From NCBI GenBank assembly GCA_014360655.1, contig JACIXC010000014.1, positions 1 through 64,000 of the forward strand: a stretch of DNA of 64,000 nt. Reading direction: 5' to 3'. The notes under the pieces were generated by a model. That model searched no databases, was not told the DNA's origin, and was given only the letters and a program-made list of their open reading frames with translations. Shown in pieces: positions 54,363 through 64,000 of the stretch. The DNA comes from Actinomycetota bacterium (GTDB taxonomy: Bacteria; Actinomycetota; Geothermincolia; Geothermincolales; RBG-13-55-18). The position numbers and the translations under genes were made by a program. Every line of letters begins with the position of its first letter. Position 1 is the first letter of the stretch.

Positions 54363-54419
54363 AAACAGCGGGCGAAGTTGCCGATAAGTATATGTGAGAA
54401 CGCGAAGGAGGGGAGCGAG

Positions 54420-54674
54420 ATGCGCATATCGGACGGGGAGATAGAGAAGTCGCTCCGCCTCCTCTCCCAGCCTCCCCTCGCGCGCGGAAGGGGGGCCGCC
54501 GTGGACCGGCGGCTGCAAAGCCTCGTCCTCGACCGCATGCGGCTCGTTCCCGAGGTGAGGGCGGAGCTGGTGCGCCCCCTGAGGGAAGCCGTGGAGGAGA
54601 ACCGCTACCTGGTCAGCGGCGAGAAGGTGGCCCACATGATGCTGGGCCGCCTGGTGGCTGATTCCCTGCGCTGA
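54420..54674 (+). CDS. flgM: FlgM-like anti-sigma factor
   Basis: 84 residues from ATG 54420, preceded by AAGGAGGGGAG. The C-terminal part fits FlgM: RLQSLVLDRMRLVPEVRAELVRPLREAVEENRYLVSGEKVAHMML. FlgM holds the flagellar sigma factor (SigD/FliA) inactive until the hook is complete. No flagellar gene is in the window, but the order comF-flgM is as in Bacillus. The small size leaves some doubt. Confidence 0.75.
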   Translation: MRISDGEIEKSLRLLSQPPLARGRGAAVDRRLQSLVLDRMRLVPEVRAELVRPLREAVEENRYLVSGEKVAHMMLGRLVADSLR

Positions 54675-54762
54675 TGCCATCTTGGCACCCGCTGTCTGTC
54701 GTCGGGGATACGCATTATAATGTATACATGGAAGGCTTCGACCCGGGTCTGTGGTTGAAAGT

Positions 54763-55038
54763 CGATGCCAGCCGCAGGCGAAACGACCCACGTAAGCCAA
54801 CTATTGGTTGGTGAGCATGGTGCGGCTTAGGGGTAAGACCTGCCCGGTGGCGGAACCGGAGAAGCGTAGTAGTGGCGGACGCGGAGAGGTCCTACGCGGT
54901 ATCCCGTTCGCTGCGAGCCGCTCAGCAGGCGAGTGTGGGGGCAAAGACCAGGTCAGCCGGGCCTCGAGGCCTTCCTCTTTAGGCGGGGGATGAGCGGTGG
55001 GGGTGCAAGGCGGCCGCGCGCCGCGCCGGTTGGCATCG
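54763..55038 (+). ncRNA. Structured RNA upstream of hpf, raiA-motif candidate
   Basis: An 11-bp helix closes the whole region: CGATGCCAGCC (54763-54773) with GGTTGGCATCG (55028-55038), one G-U pair. Nested inside are GCAGG/CCTGC (54774-54778 with 54839-54843), TAAGCC/GGCTTA (54793-54798 with 54824-54829), a CCAAC/GTTGG hairpin, and GCGTAG/CTACGC (54864-54869 with 54892-54897). TATAAT at 54716-54721 would start it. The gene after it encodes HPF/RaiA. The raiA-motif RNA, known from Firmicutes and Actinobacteria, has just this position and size; the family match is inferred, not aligned. Confidence 0.65.
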
Positions 55039-55130
55039 GAAAGGACATATGTTAGTCTTATGCGCATTGGCGGAGAGGCCGCGCGGGGCTCGCCCGGCGT
55101 CCCTCCGTCGCGTGACAGGAAGTAAAGCCA

Positions 55131-55165
55131 GCCCATACCGTCCGCATGAGGGGTATGGGCGTTTT
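55131..55165 (+). terminator. Hairpin with T-run between the RNA and hpf
   Basis: GCCCATACC (55131-55139) pairs with GGTATGGGC (55152-55160) and is followed by GTTTTC. It could end the structured RNA or attenuate hpf, whose start lies 30 bases on. Confidence 0.55.
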
Positions 55166-55190
55166 CGCGAGGGAGAAGGGAGCTGACGCG

Positions 55191-55736
55191 ATGCAGGTGA
55201 TCGTCAAGGGAAAGAACCTCGAGGTGACGGAAGCGTTGCGCGAGTACGCCCTGGAGAAGGTGGGACGGGTCGGCAAGTACCTCGACCGCATCATCAAGAC
55301 CGAGATAGAGATGAGCGTGGAAAAGAACCCCAAGATACAGGAGAGCCAGGTGGTGGAGGTGACCATCTTCTCCAGCGGGCCGGTCATCCGCGCCAAGGAG
55401 TCGGCGAGCGACATGTACCAGGCCATAGACCTGGTGTGCAACAAGCTGGAGCGCCAGGCGCGCAAGGTGAAGAAGAAGCTCATCGACCGCTCCCACCACG
55501 CCCGCAACCCCTTCAAGGAACCCTCCGGAGCCCCGGAGGAGGGTGAGGAGAGGGAGCCCGTCATCGTCAAGACGAAGAGCTTCCCGTTGAAGCCGATGAC
55601 GCCCGAGGAGGCCTGCCTGCAGATGGAGCTGGTGGGACACGACTTCTTCGTTTTCATAAACAGCGACACGGAGGAGACCAACGTCGTTTATAGAAGAAAA
55701 GATGGGAACTACGGTTTGATCGAGCCCGGAGGGTGA
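55191..55736 (+). CDS. hpf: Ribosome hibernation promoting factor, long form
   Basis: 181 residues from ATG 55191, preceded by GGGAG. The N-terminal beta-alpha-beta domain (MQVIVKGKNLEVTEALREYALEKVGRV) binds the small ribosomal subunit and blocks mRNA and tRNA sites; the C-terminal domain (IVKTKSFPLKPMTPEEACLQMELVGHDFFVFIN) makes 100S ribosome dimers. Both present means long form. Position before secA and prfB matches Bacillus. The upstream RNA may control it. Confidence 0.95.
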   Translation: MQVIVKGKNLEVTEALREYALEKVGRVGKYLDRIIKTEIEMSVEKNPKIQESQVVEVTIFSSGPVIRAKESASDMYQAIDLVCNKLERQARKVKKKLIDRSHHARNPFKEPSGAPEEGEEREPVIVKTKSFPLKPMTPEEACLQMELVGHDFFVFINSDTEETNVVYRRKDGNYGLIEPGG

Positions 55737-55738
55737 GC

Positions 55739-55813
55739 GTGCGCAAGCTGGTGGAGCTCTTGCGCCAGGTCCTGGACTACGTTGTGCGGAGGGGAGCATC
55801 CATGCGCCTCTGA
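55739..55813 (+). CDS. Possible 24-residue small protein
   Basis: A GTG two bases after the hpf stop is preceded by GGAGGG inside the hpf end. It encodes MRKLVELLRQVLDYVVRRGA followed by SMRL, a basic amphipathic helix. Placement and ribosome site are good, but there is no family match and the size allows chance. Confidence 0.3.
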   Translation: MRKLVELLRQVLDYVVRRGASMRL

Positions 55814-55873
55814 GGGGAGGGCTCCGCGGCGGCGCAGGGTGCCGCGGGCATGCACGGGGCGAGGACTCACGAC

Positions 55874-57541
55874 ATGGAAAACAGTGGCACGAGGAGCGGT
55901 GAAGGCCGCACGAGGAGCGGGGAAGGCGGCGAGCGCGGGCTGCTGGCGGCGGCCATTGCGGGCTGCGCGGCATCCCTGGCCGTCATCCTCTATCTGACCC
56001 TGGCCAAGGACCAGCCGGTATTGTGGTTCTCCGTGGTCATTTTGGGGATACTGGCCGTCCTCTGCGAGAGCATGGGCGAGGAGATGTCCACGGCGGGACG
56101 TTCCACCTACGGCATCATAGCCCTCTTCGCGGCCATGGCCGCCCTCAACACGCCCTCGGCGATGATAGTGGCGCTTTGCGGTGCCGGCAACCTGCGCCTG
56201 TGGCGGGAGAGGGAAAGCGCCGGTAAGATGCTCTTCAACGCCGCCGTCTATTCCCTGGGGATATGGATGGCCTCCGCCCTCTACCACGCGCTGAATGGCA
56301 GCTCGCAGCTCTTCACGTTCTCCCAGGGCCTGCGTTCCGTGCTCCCGGCCCTCGCGGCGGCGGCCCTTTTCTGGGCGTTCAACACGTCCGCGATCGCGGC
56401 GGCGCTCGCGCTGCTGCGCGGCGTGAGCCCGCTGGGTTTCCTGCGCGTCGACGCCCTGCGGCTCTTTCCCAACCAGTTGATATACGGGCTGGTGGGACTG
56501 GGTGTGGGCATCATCTACGCCCAGAACGCCTTCCACCTGGTGCAGGGCGCGACGGGCGAGCCCGTTCTCGACGCTCTGGGCAGGCCCCTCGTGGAGGGTT
56601 CCGTCTCCGCGTACCTGCGCGGCCTCTTCGCCGTGCTCTCGCTGGTCGTCCTGCTGGGGATCTCGTGGTACTTCAGCGGCAGGAACATCGAGTTGCTGGA
56701 GTCGTACGACCGCAGCGTCGAGACCCTGGTCACCTACCTGGAGAGGCGCGAGCCTTACCTGGACGGTCACGCCTCGCGGGTGGCGCAGTACGCGACCCTC
56801 ATCGCCGAAAGGATGCGCCTCTCCCTCTTCGAGGTGAGGAGGTTGCGCCATGCCGCCCTCCTCCACGACCTGGGAAGGCCGGCCATACCCCTGGGGATCC
56901 TCCTGCAGGCCTCCCCGCTGAGCGAGGAGGAGTTCGACAGGATAAAGGCGCACCCCCTGGAAGGCAGCTCACGGCTGGAGGAGGTCGCCTACCTGGCGGA
57001 CATGGCCGAGGCGGTGAGGCACCACCACGAATATTACGACGGGGGAGGGTACGTCGACCATCTCGCGCGGGAGACCATCCCCCTGAGCGCCAGGATAATC
57101 GCCGTTGCTGACGCCTACGACGCCATGACCCACGAGCGGCCCCACCGCGGAGCGAAGGGGCACGAGAGGGCCGTAGCGGAATTACGCCAGAACAGCGGGC
57201 TGCAGTTCGACCCGGAGGTGGTGGAGCATTTCATCGCCGCCCTGGAGGGGCGCGGGGGGGAGCGGGGACCCGTTGCCGTGGAGGCGGAGGGCGCCGAGCC
57301 GGGCGTGGCGCCGGAGGCGTCGGAGGCGCCGCGGGAGAAGCAGCGCCGCGCGGTTGGGCGCAGGGCGAGGAAACGCGAGGAGATGCTGCGCGCGCGCAGG
57401 GAGGCGCGCGAGCGGCTGGAGAGGGAGGCCATGCGCGAGCTGGAGGAGACGGAAGAAGGAGGGGAGTCACGCGAGGGCATCGAGGGTAGCGGACCCCCGG
57501 CATCCGGAGCCGAGGCGGGAGAGGAGGTAGAGGGGACGTGA
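55874..57541 (+). CDS. Membrane protein with HD-GYP-like phosphohydrolase domain
   Basis: 555 residues from ATG 55874 (GAGGA before it; ATG 55850 is possible). Residues 20-270 hold several membrane helices. The HD domain begins near 295: DGHASRVAQYATLIAERM, then His331-Asp332 in LLHDLGRPAIP, HHHEYYDGGGYVD from residue 383 and ADAYDAMTHERPHRG. This is the HD-GYP arrangement, but the GYP tripeptide reads GYV. Cyclic-di-GMP hydrolysis is possible but uncertain. The last 130 residues are charged and probably coiled. The stop overlaps the next GTG by four bases. Confidence 0.8.
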   Translation: MENSGTRSGEGRTRSGEGGERGLLAAAIAGCAASLAVILYLTLAKDQPVLWFSVVILGILAVLCESMGEEMSTAGRSTYGIIALFAAMAALNTPSAMIVALCGAGNLRLWRERESAGKMLFNAAVYSLGIWMASALYHALNGSSQLFTFSQGLRSVLPALAAAALFWAFNTSAIAAALALLRGVSPLGFLRVDALRLFPNQLIYGLVGLGVGIIYAQNAFHLVQGATGEPVLDALGRPLVEGSVSAYLRGLFAVLSLVVLLGISWYFSGRNIELLESYDRSVETLVTYLERREPYLDGHASRVAQYATLIAERMRLSLFEVRRLRHAALLHDLGRPAIPLGILLQASPLSEEEFDRIKAHPLEGSSRLEEVAYLADMAEAVRHHHEYYDGGGYVDHLARETIPLSARIIAVADAYDAMTHERPHRGAKGHERAVAELRQNSGLQFDPEVVEHFIAALEGRGGERGPVAVEAEGAEPGVAPEASEAPREKQRRAVGRRARKREEMLRARREARERLEREAMRELEETEEGGESREGIEGSGPPASGAEAGEEVEGT

Positions 57542-58902
57542 GCGAGGCGCAGGGAAAGCTGCTGCGTTACCTGTCGCTGCTCGCCTTCCTGGTGGCGCTC
57601 GGCGCGAGCACCGCCTTCGTGAAGTGGTCCGACCTCGACCCGGTGCGCACGGCGGGGCTCATCGCCTTCCTGGCCCTCTTCGAGGCCTGGCGTGTGCAGT
57701 TCCCCTGGGGCAGACCCCTGCGGCTGGGCATGGCTGCGCTCCTATGCATCCTGGCCATCCGGCCCGTGCCGGAAGCGGTGTGGATATTCCTCGTCGGCAG
57801 CCTGCTCGGGCGCGTCTTCTACCGCGTGCAGCGGGCGGAGGAGGGGGACTTCGCGCACATCATACAGCGCACCTACATCGTGGCGGTGGCCGGGCTGGTC
57901 TACCGGCTCATCGCCTTCCTGGGCTGGGAATACTCGTGGAACCCCTATCCCCCCCACTTCGTGCTGGAAGCCACCCCCGAGAAGGTCTATTTCACCTACT
58001 ACAACCCCGTGGTCATGCATCGCGACCTGCTGTTCCCCGTGGCCTTCCTGGCCATGGCGCTGGTCTTCTACCTGGGCGAGATGGCTACCGCCGCCGTGGA
58101 GACGAGCATCTCCGACCGGGTGAGCTGGAAGGCGGTGCTTCCCCAGCACGTGCGGCAGACGCTGCCCGTATACCTTTCCATCACCGGGGCGGGAGCGTTG
58201 ATGGCCCTCTACTTCCCGAGGATACCATGGATAAGTTTCCTGGTCTTCTTCATACCCCTTCTGCTGGTACGAGCGGAGTCCAACCGGGACAAGGAGCTGG
58301 ATGACAGGTTCTTCCAGACCATGCGCATCATCGGCGATTCGTTCGACCTCTCGCGCGGCATCCCCGGGCATTCCGGGCGGGTGGCCAACCTGGCGGTGGA
58401 GGTGGCCAGGGAGATGGGGGTCTCCGCCAGGGACATACGCGATATCCGTTATGCCTGCGTGCTCCATGACATAGGGCGCATAGAGGGCAAGGACGCGGAG
58501 GAGGGGGAGCACGCGGCGAGGGGGGCCGAGGTGCTGGAGCAGGTTCCCCGCCTGCGTTCCCTCTCCCACCTCGTGCGTCACCACCACCCCGCGTCGGAGG
58601 AGGGGGCCACGCGCCTTCCCCTGGGCGCGAGGATAATAGGGGTGGTGAGCGATTACGACGTCATGACCAATCACCCCAAGCGCCGGCTTTCCTCGCAGGA
58701 AGCCCTGGAGGAGATGGGGCTGGAGCGCGGGCACAAGTACGATTCCATGGTGCTGCGCACGCTCTCCCAGGTGGTGGAGGCTCAGGGCAGGGCGCGCCGC
58801 AGGCCGGAGAGGGAGATAAGGCAGAGGGCGAAGGTCCTCGAGGAGGAGGAGCTCAAGGAGAGCCTGGAGGAGATCTTCGGGGAGGAAGAGCAACAGGGGT
58901 AA
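57538..58902 (+). CDS. Membrane protein with degenerate HD phosphohydrolase domain
   Basis: 454 residues from a GTG overlapping the previous stop (GTGA). About seven helices occupy residues 10-260, followed by an HD domain: GHSGRVANLAVEVAREMGV, CVLHDIGRIEGKD, HLVRHHHPASEEGATRLP, ARIIGVVSDYDVMTN. The GYP region is missing. It looks like a diverged duplicate of its neighbour and may form a complex with it. The substrate is unknown. Confidence 0.78.
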   Translation: MSEAQGKLLRYLSLLAFLVALGASTAFVKWSDLDPVRTAGLIAFLALFEAWRVQFPWGRPLRLGMAALLCILAIRPVPEAVWIFLVGSLLGRVFYRVQRAEEGDFAHIIQRTYIVAVAGLVYRLIAFLGWEYSWNPYPPHFVLEATPEKVYFTYYNPVVMHRDLLFPVAFLAMALVFYLGEMATAAVETSISDRVSWKAVLPQHVRQTLPVYLSITGAGALMALYFPRIPWISFLVFFIPLLLVRAESNRDKELDDRFFQTMRIIGDSFDLSRGIPGHSGRVANLAVEVAREMGVSARDIRDIRYACVLHDIGRIEGKDAEEGEHAARGAEVLEQVPRLRSLSHLVRHHHPASEEGATRLPLGARIIGVVSDYDVMTNHPKRRLSSQEALEEMGLERGHKYDSMVLRTLSQVVEAQGRARRRPEREIRQRAKVLEEEELKESLEEIFGEEEQQG

Positions 58903-59346
58903 GGTGGCGGGGGAAGGCGGCCGGCTTCGTGCCGGCGCCTCCCGGTTCCCGGTGCGGACAGGTCCGGACACGCGCGGCGTTTGCGCCCTTGTCGTAACGG
59001 CCGGGATCTGACGATGGCGAACGGGAAGGTCCGACGCCGCGGCGGCCGCGCGGTCACCAGGCATTTCTTACCAGTATATGGTAATCCATGGGGAGGGGAC
59101 GCGTCGGCGGGGAGTTGCTTCGTCCCGGCGGGCGGCGCGTTCCCTCTCCTTCCTGGTAAGATATGAACATGGGAGGCTCAGGCGGTCGGGAGCGCCCGCC
59201 CGGCGGAAGGCCGCACAAGCGCGGAGGGCCGGCGGGAAGGCGCCGCGCGGCGGCGCGTGGAGGTAGGGCGGAGCTTGCCGCCGGCGGGTGATCTGTGACG
59301 GAGGCGACGAAGAGGTAAGGGACAGCGGAACAAAAGGAGAGAAGGA
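58903..59346. other. Gap before secA
   Basis: No gene supported. A perfect palindrome, TTACCAGTATATGGTAA, lies at 59068-59084 in an AT-rich patch; it might be an operator. GC-rich otherwise. Confidence 0.4.
59068..59084. promoter_or_regulatory. Operator-like palindrome upstream of secA
   Basis: TTACCA and TGGTAA flank a five-base centre GTATA. It is isolated; no second copy was noticed in the window. Confidence 0.35.
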
Positions 59347-62010
<2,664 letters not shown>

Positions 62011-62277
62011 TCCTTCCGCGGAGGCGGGGGCAACGGCACCGGTAAGAGGCGCCGGTCGGTGCGAGGCGGGCCCCCGCGGAAGGCGTTCATGGAGGAAAGG
62101 CCGGGTTTACACGCTTTCCCCGCCACGTTATCATCGGTGGCCCGAGGATGCCGCGCGCGACGTCCCGGAGGGGCCGGGAGAGCCGGGAGAGCCGGGAGGC
62201 GGCGGACCCGGGAGGCGGCGGCCCCGGGAGTGCCCGGGCCGGCACGGGAGGAAACGCGGGATACGAAGGAGGAGGAG

Positions 62278-63367
62278 TTGCTGGAGGAGATCGGAGAGAG
62301 GCTCCTGAAGATAAAGGAGTATCTTTGACATCGAGGGTAAGCGGGAGCAGGTGGCCGGGCTGGAGAAGGAGGCCGCCCGCCCCGATCTCTGGGAGGACCA
62401 GGAGAAGGCACGCCGCATCCTGGCCGAACTGGCCTCCCTGCGGAACGTGGTGGAGAACTGGGAGCGGCTGGATGCGGAGAGAAGGGAGCTCGAGGAGCTA
62501 GCCCAGCTGGCGGAGGAGGAGGACGACCCCGGCCTGGAGGAGGAGATCGAGAGGGGGGCCCGGGAGCTCCGCCGCAAGGTGGACCGCCTGGAGGAGGAGA
62601 GCCTACTCGGCGGCGAGTTCGACTCCCATGATGCCATCGTGAGCATCCACCCGGGCGCGGGAGGGCTGGAATCGCAGGACTGGGCCGAGATGCTCCTGCG
62701 CATGTACCTGCGCTGGGCGGAGAGCAGGGGCTTCAAGGTAGACCTGAACGACGTCCAGCCCGGGGAGGGCGGGGGCATTAAAAGCGCCACCTTCACCGTG
62801 CACGGACGCAACGCCTATGGCCTGCTACTGGCGGAGAAGGGCGTGCACCGCCTCGTGCGCATATCGCCCTTCGATGCCTCGCGGCGCAGGCACACCTCCT
62901 TCGCCTCCCTGGATGTAATCCCCATGCTCGAGGAGGCGGGAAGCGTGGAGATAGACCCCAAGGAGCTGCGCGTGGAGACCTACCGCTCCAGCGGGGCGGG
63001 TGGCCAGCACGTGAACGTCACCGATTCCGCGGTCCGCATCACCCACCTTCCCACAGGCATCGTGGTCTCCTGCCAGAACGAGCGCTCCCAGATACAGAAC
63101 CGCCAGACGGCGATGCGCATACTCGAGGCGCGCCTCTTCGAGCTGGCCCGCAGGGAGAGGGAGAAGGAGATAGAAAAACTGCGTGGAGAGCGCAAGGATA
63201 TCGGCTTCGGCAGCCAGATCCGCTCCTACGTCCTGCACCCCTACCGCATGGCCAAGGACCACCGCACCGGCATGGAGGTGGGAAACGTGGACGCGGTGCT
63301 CGACGGCGACCTGGACGATTTCATCGACGCCTACCTGCGCTGGCAGGCCGGAGGTGCCGGGGCATGA
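62278..63367 (+). CDS. prfB: Peptide chain release factor 2, programmed +1 frameshift
   Basis: Two frames make one 362-residue protein. Frame 1 starts at TTG 62278 after AAGGAGG, encodes MLEEIGERLLKIKEYL and meets TGA at 62326-62328. The sequence AAGGAG-TAT-CTT-TGA-C is the known prfB frameshift signal; a +1 slip at CTT gives DIEGKREQVAGLEKE and continues to 63367. RF2 reads UGA and UAA: SPF at 196-198 is the codon-reading tripeptide, GGQ at 241-243 catalyses peptide release. The frameshift lets RF2 level regulate itself. Confidence 0.96.
62314..62329 (+). promoter_or_regulatory. prfB frameshift signal
   Basis: AAGGAG (62314-62319) acts as an internal Shine-Dalgarno just before TAT CTT TGA C. 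It matches the classical signal AGGGGG-TAT-CTT-TGA-C in all bases from TAT onward. Confidence 0.93.
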
Positions 63368-64000
63368 TGAACCCCGCGGTCGATCTGCACGTGCATACCG
63401 TCTCCAGCGGGCACGCCTATTCCACGGTGGAGGAATGCGCGCGCTGGGCGGCGGAGAAGGGGCTGCAGGCCATCGCCATTGCAGACCACGGACCGGCCGT
63501 CCCGGGATCAGGAAATCTTTACCATTTCTGGAACCTGAAGGTGCTCCCCCGCCGTATGCACGGGGTATGGATACTGCGCTCCGTCGAGGCCAACATACTG
63601 GACACGGAGGGAGGCCTCGACCTCCCGGACAGGGTCCTGGAGTCGCTGGACGTGGTGCACGCGGGCCTGCATCCCTACACGGGTTACAGGGGAGAATCAC
63701 CCGAGGAGAACACCGCCGCCCTCATCGCCGCCCTGCGCCATCCCCTGGTGGACATCATCGTCCACCCCGATAACCCCGCCTTCCCGGTGGACATGGAGGC
63801 GGTGGTAGAGGCGGCGGTGCGGGAGGGAAAGGCGCTGGAGGTGAACAACAGCTCCTTCGTGCACACCCGCAGCGGCAGCGAGGAGAACTGCCTGCTCATG
63901 GCGCGGCTGCTGGCCGCGAAGGGCGGGCTGGTGGCGGTGGGGAGCGACGCCCACGTGGCCGCCTTTGCAGGAGAATTCTCGCACGCGGTAGAAGTATTGC
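63364..64000 (+). CDS. PHP-domain phosphoesterase, N-terminal part (cut by window edge)
   Basis: ATG 63364 overlaps the prfB stop by four bases (ATGA). Open to the right edge, 212 codons. PHP metal motifs: VDLHVHTVSSGHAYST, IADHGPAVPGS, HAGLHPYTGY, IVHPDNPAF and AVGSDAHV. It resembles YcdX-type phosphatases, which use a trinuclear metal site. A histidinol-phosphatase-like or polymerase PHP is less likely, given the order of motifs. Confidence 0.85.
   Translation, partial: MMNPAVDLHVHTVSSGHAYSTVEECARWAAEKGLQAIAIADHGPAVPGSGNLYHFWNLKVLPRRMHGVWILRSVEANILDTEGGLDLPDRVLESLDVVHAGLHPYTGYRGESPEENTAALIAALRHPLVDIIVHPDNPAFPVDMEAVVEAAVREGKALEVNNSSFVHTRSGSEENCLLMARLLAAKGGLVAVGSDAHVAAFAGEFSHAVEVL

Larger units (their letters stand above)
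54675..55190. other. Gap with structured RNA before hpf
   Basis: Non-coding. Contains a TATAAT at 54716-54721 followed by the structured RNA 54763-55038 and a terminator-like stem at 55131-55160. Confidence 0.6.

Noticed and set aside
54716-54733. -35 box for the structured RNA promoter
   Set aside because: TTGGCA at 54682-54687 is 28 bases from the -10, too far; no better match was found.
62059-62277. Upstream extension of the prfB first frame
   Set aside because: Low-complexity Gly/Arg-rich translation, no ribosome site; the TTG at 62278 has one and matches the family's N-terminus.

Overview
The window looks like chromosomal DNA of a high-GC, single-membrane bacterium. A deep-branching anaerobic Actinobacterium (OPB41/Geothermincolia-like) is my best guess, because the proteins look actinobacterial while the order comF-flgM-hpf-secA-prfB matches the Firmicutes arrangement. 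The assignment is an inference from gene content only. No rRNA or tRNA gene was recognised.

Layout. 1-536: start of an IS481-like transposase that runs off the left edge. 1.2-8.9 kb: mfd, a GT-C type membrane protein and a MazG-family pyrophosphohydrolase, with three related palindromes in the gap before mazG. 9.2-26.9 kb: surface and glycan genes. These are a SpoIID-like protein and a VCBS-repeat protein that share a C-terminal module, several glycosyltransferases, a methyltransferase, a decayed membrane-protein gene and an ADP-forming CoA-ligase-like protein. 26.9-38.2 kb: a visibly AT-richer island holding a complete type I-D CRISPR-Cas system in the order cas3'-cas10d-csc2-csc1-cas6-cas1-cas2-cas4, then a short leader and a 33-repeat array. 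38.4-53.3 kb: two lipoproteins, UDP-glucose dehydrogenase, a small EamA/SMR-type membrane protein, three glycosyltransferases, GDP-mannose/GDP-deoxyhexose genes, S-adenosylhomocysteinase and methylthioribose-1-phosphate isomerase. 53.6-64 kb: comF, flgM-like, a structured RNA (raiA-motif candidate), long-form hpf, two membrane HD-domain proteins, secA, prfB with its programmed +1 frameshift, and a PHP-domain protein cut by the right edge.

The CRISPR locus is the most informative part. The array carries a perfect 370-bp tandem duplication (spacers 2-6 repeated as 7-11). Two distant spacers (13 and 31) start at the same base of the same target and differ only at five synonymous third-codon positions, a record of repeated contact with one diverging genetic element. 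A nested start in cas10d could produce the small subunit Cas11d. A 39-codon ORF overlaps the TTG start of cas3. A 20-nt element upstream of the operon, on the opposite strand, carries both ends of the CRISPR repeat and may be a CreA/CreR-like guide. The other strong non-coding signal is the roughly 276-nt RNA before hpf, closed by an 11-bp long-range helix.

How the genes fit together. Nucleotide-sugar genes (two ManC-like proteins, GMD-like dehydratase, a reductase/epimerase, UDP-glucose dehydrogenase) would supply the GT2, GT4 and GT-C glycosyltransferases that build a surface polysaccharide. ahcY and mtnA recycle by-products of S-adenosylmethionine use. The hpf-secA-prfB block is housekeeping.
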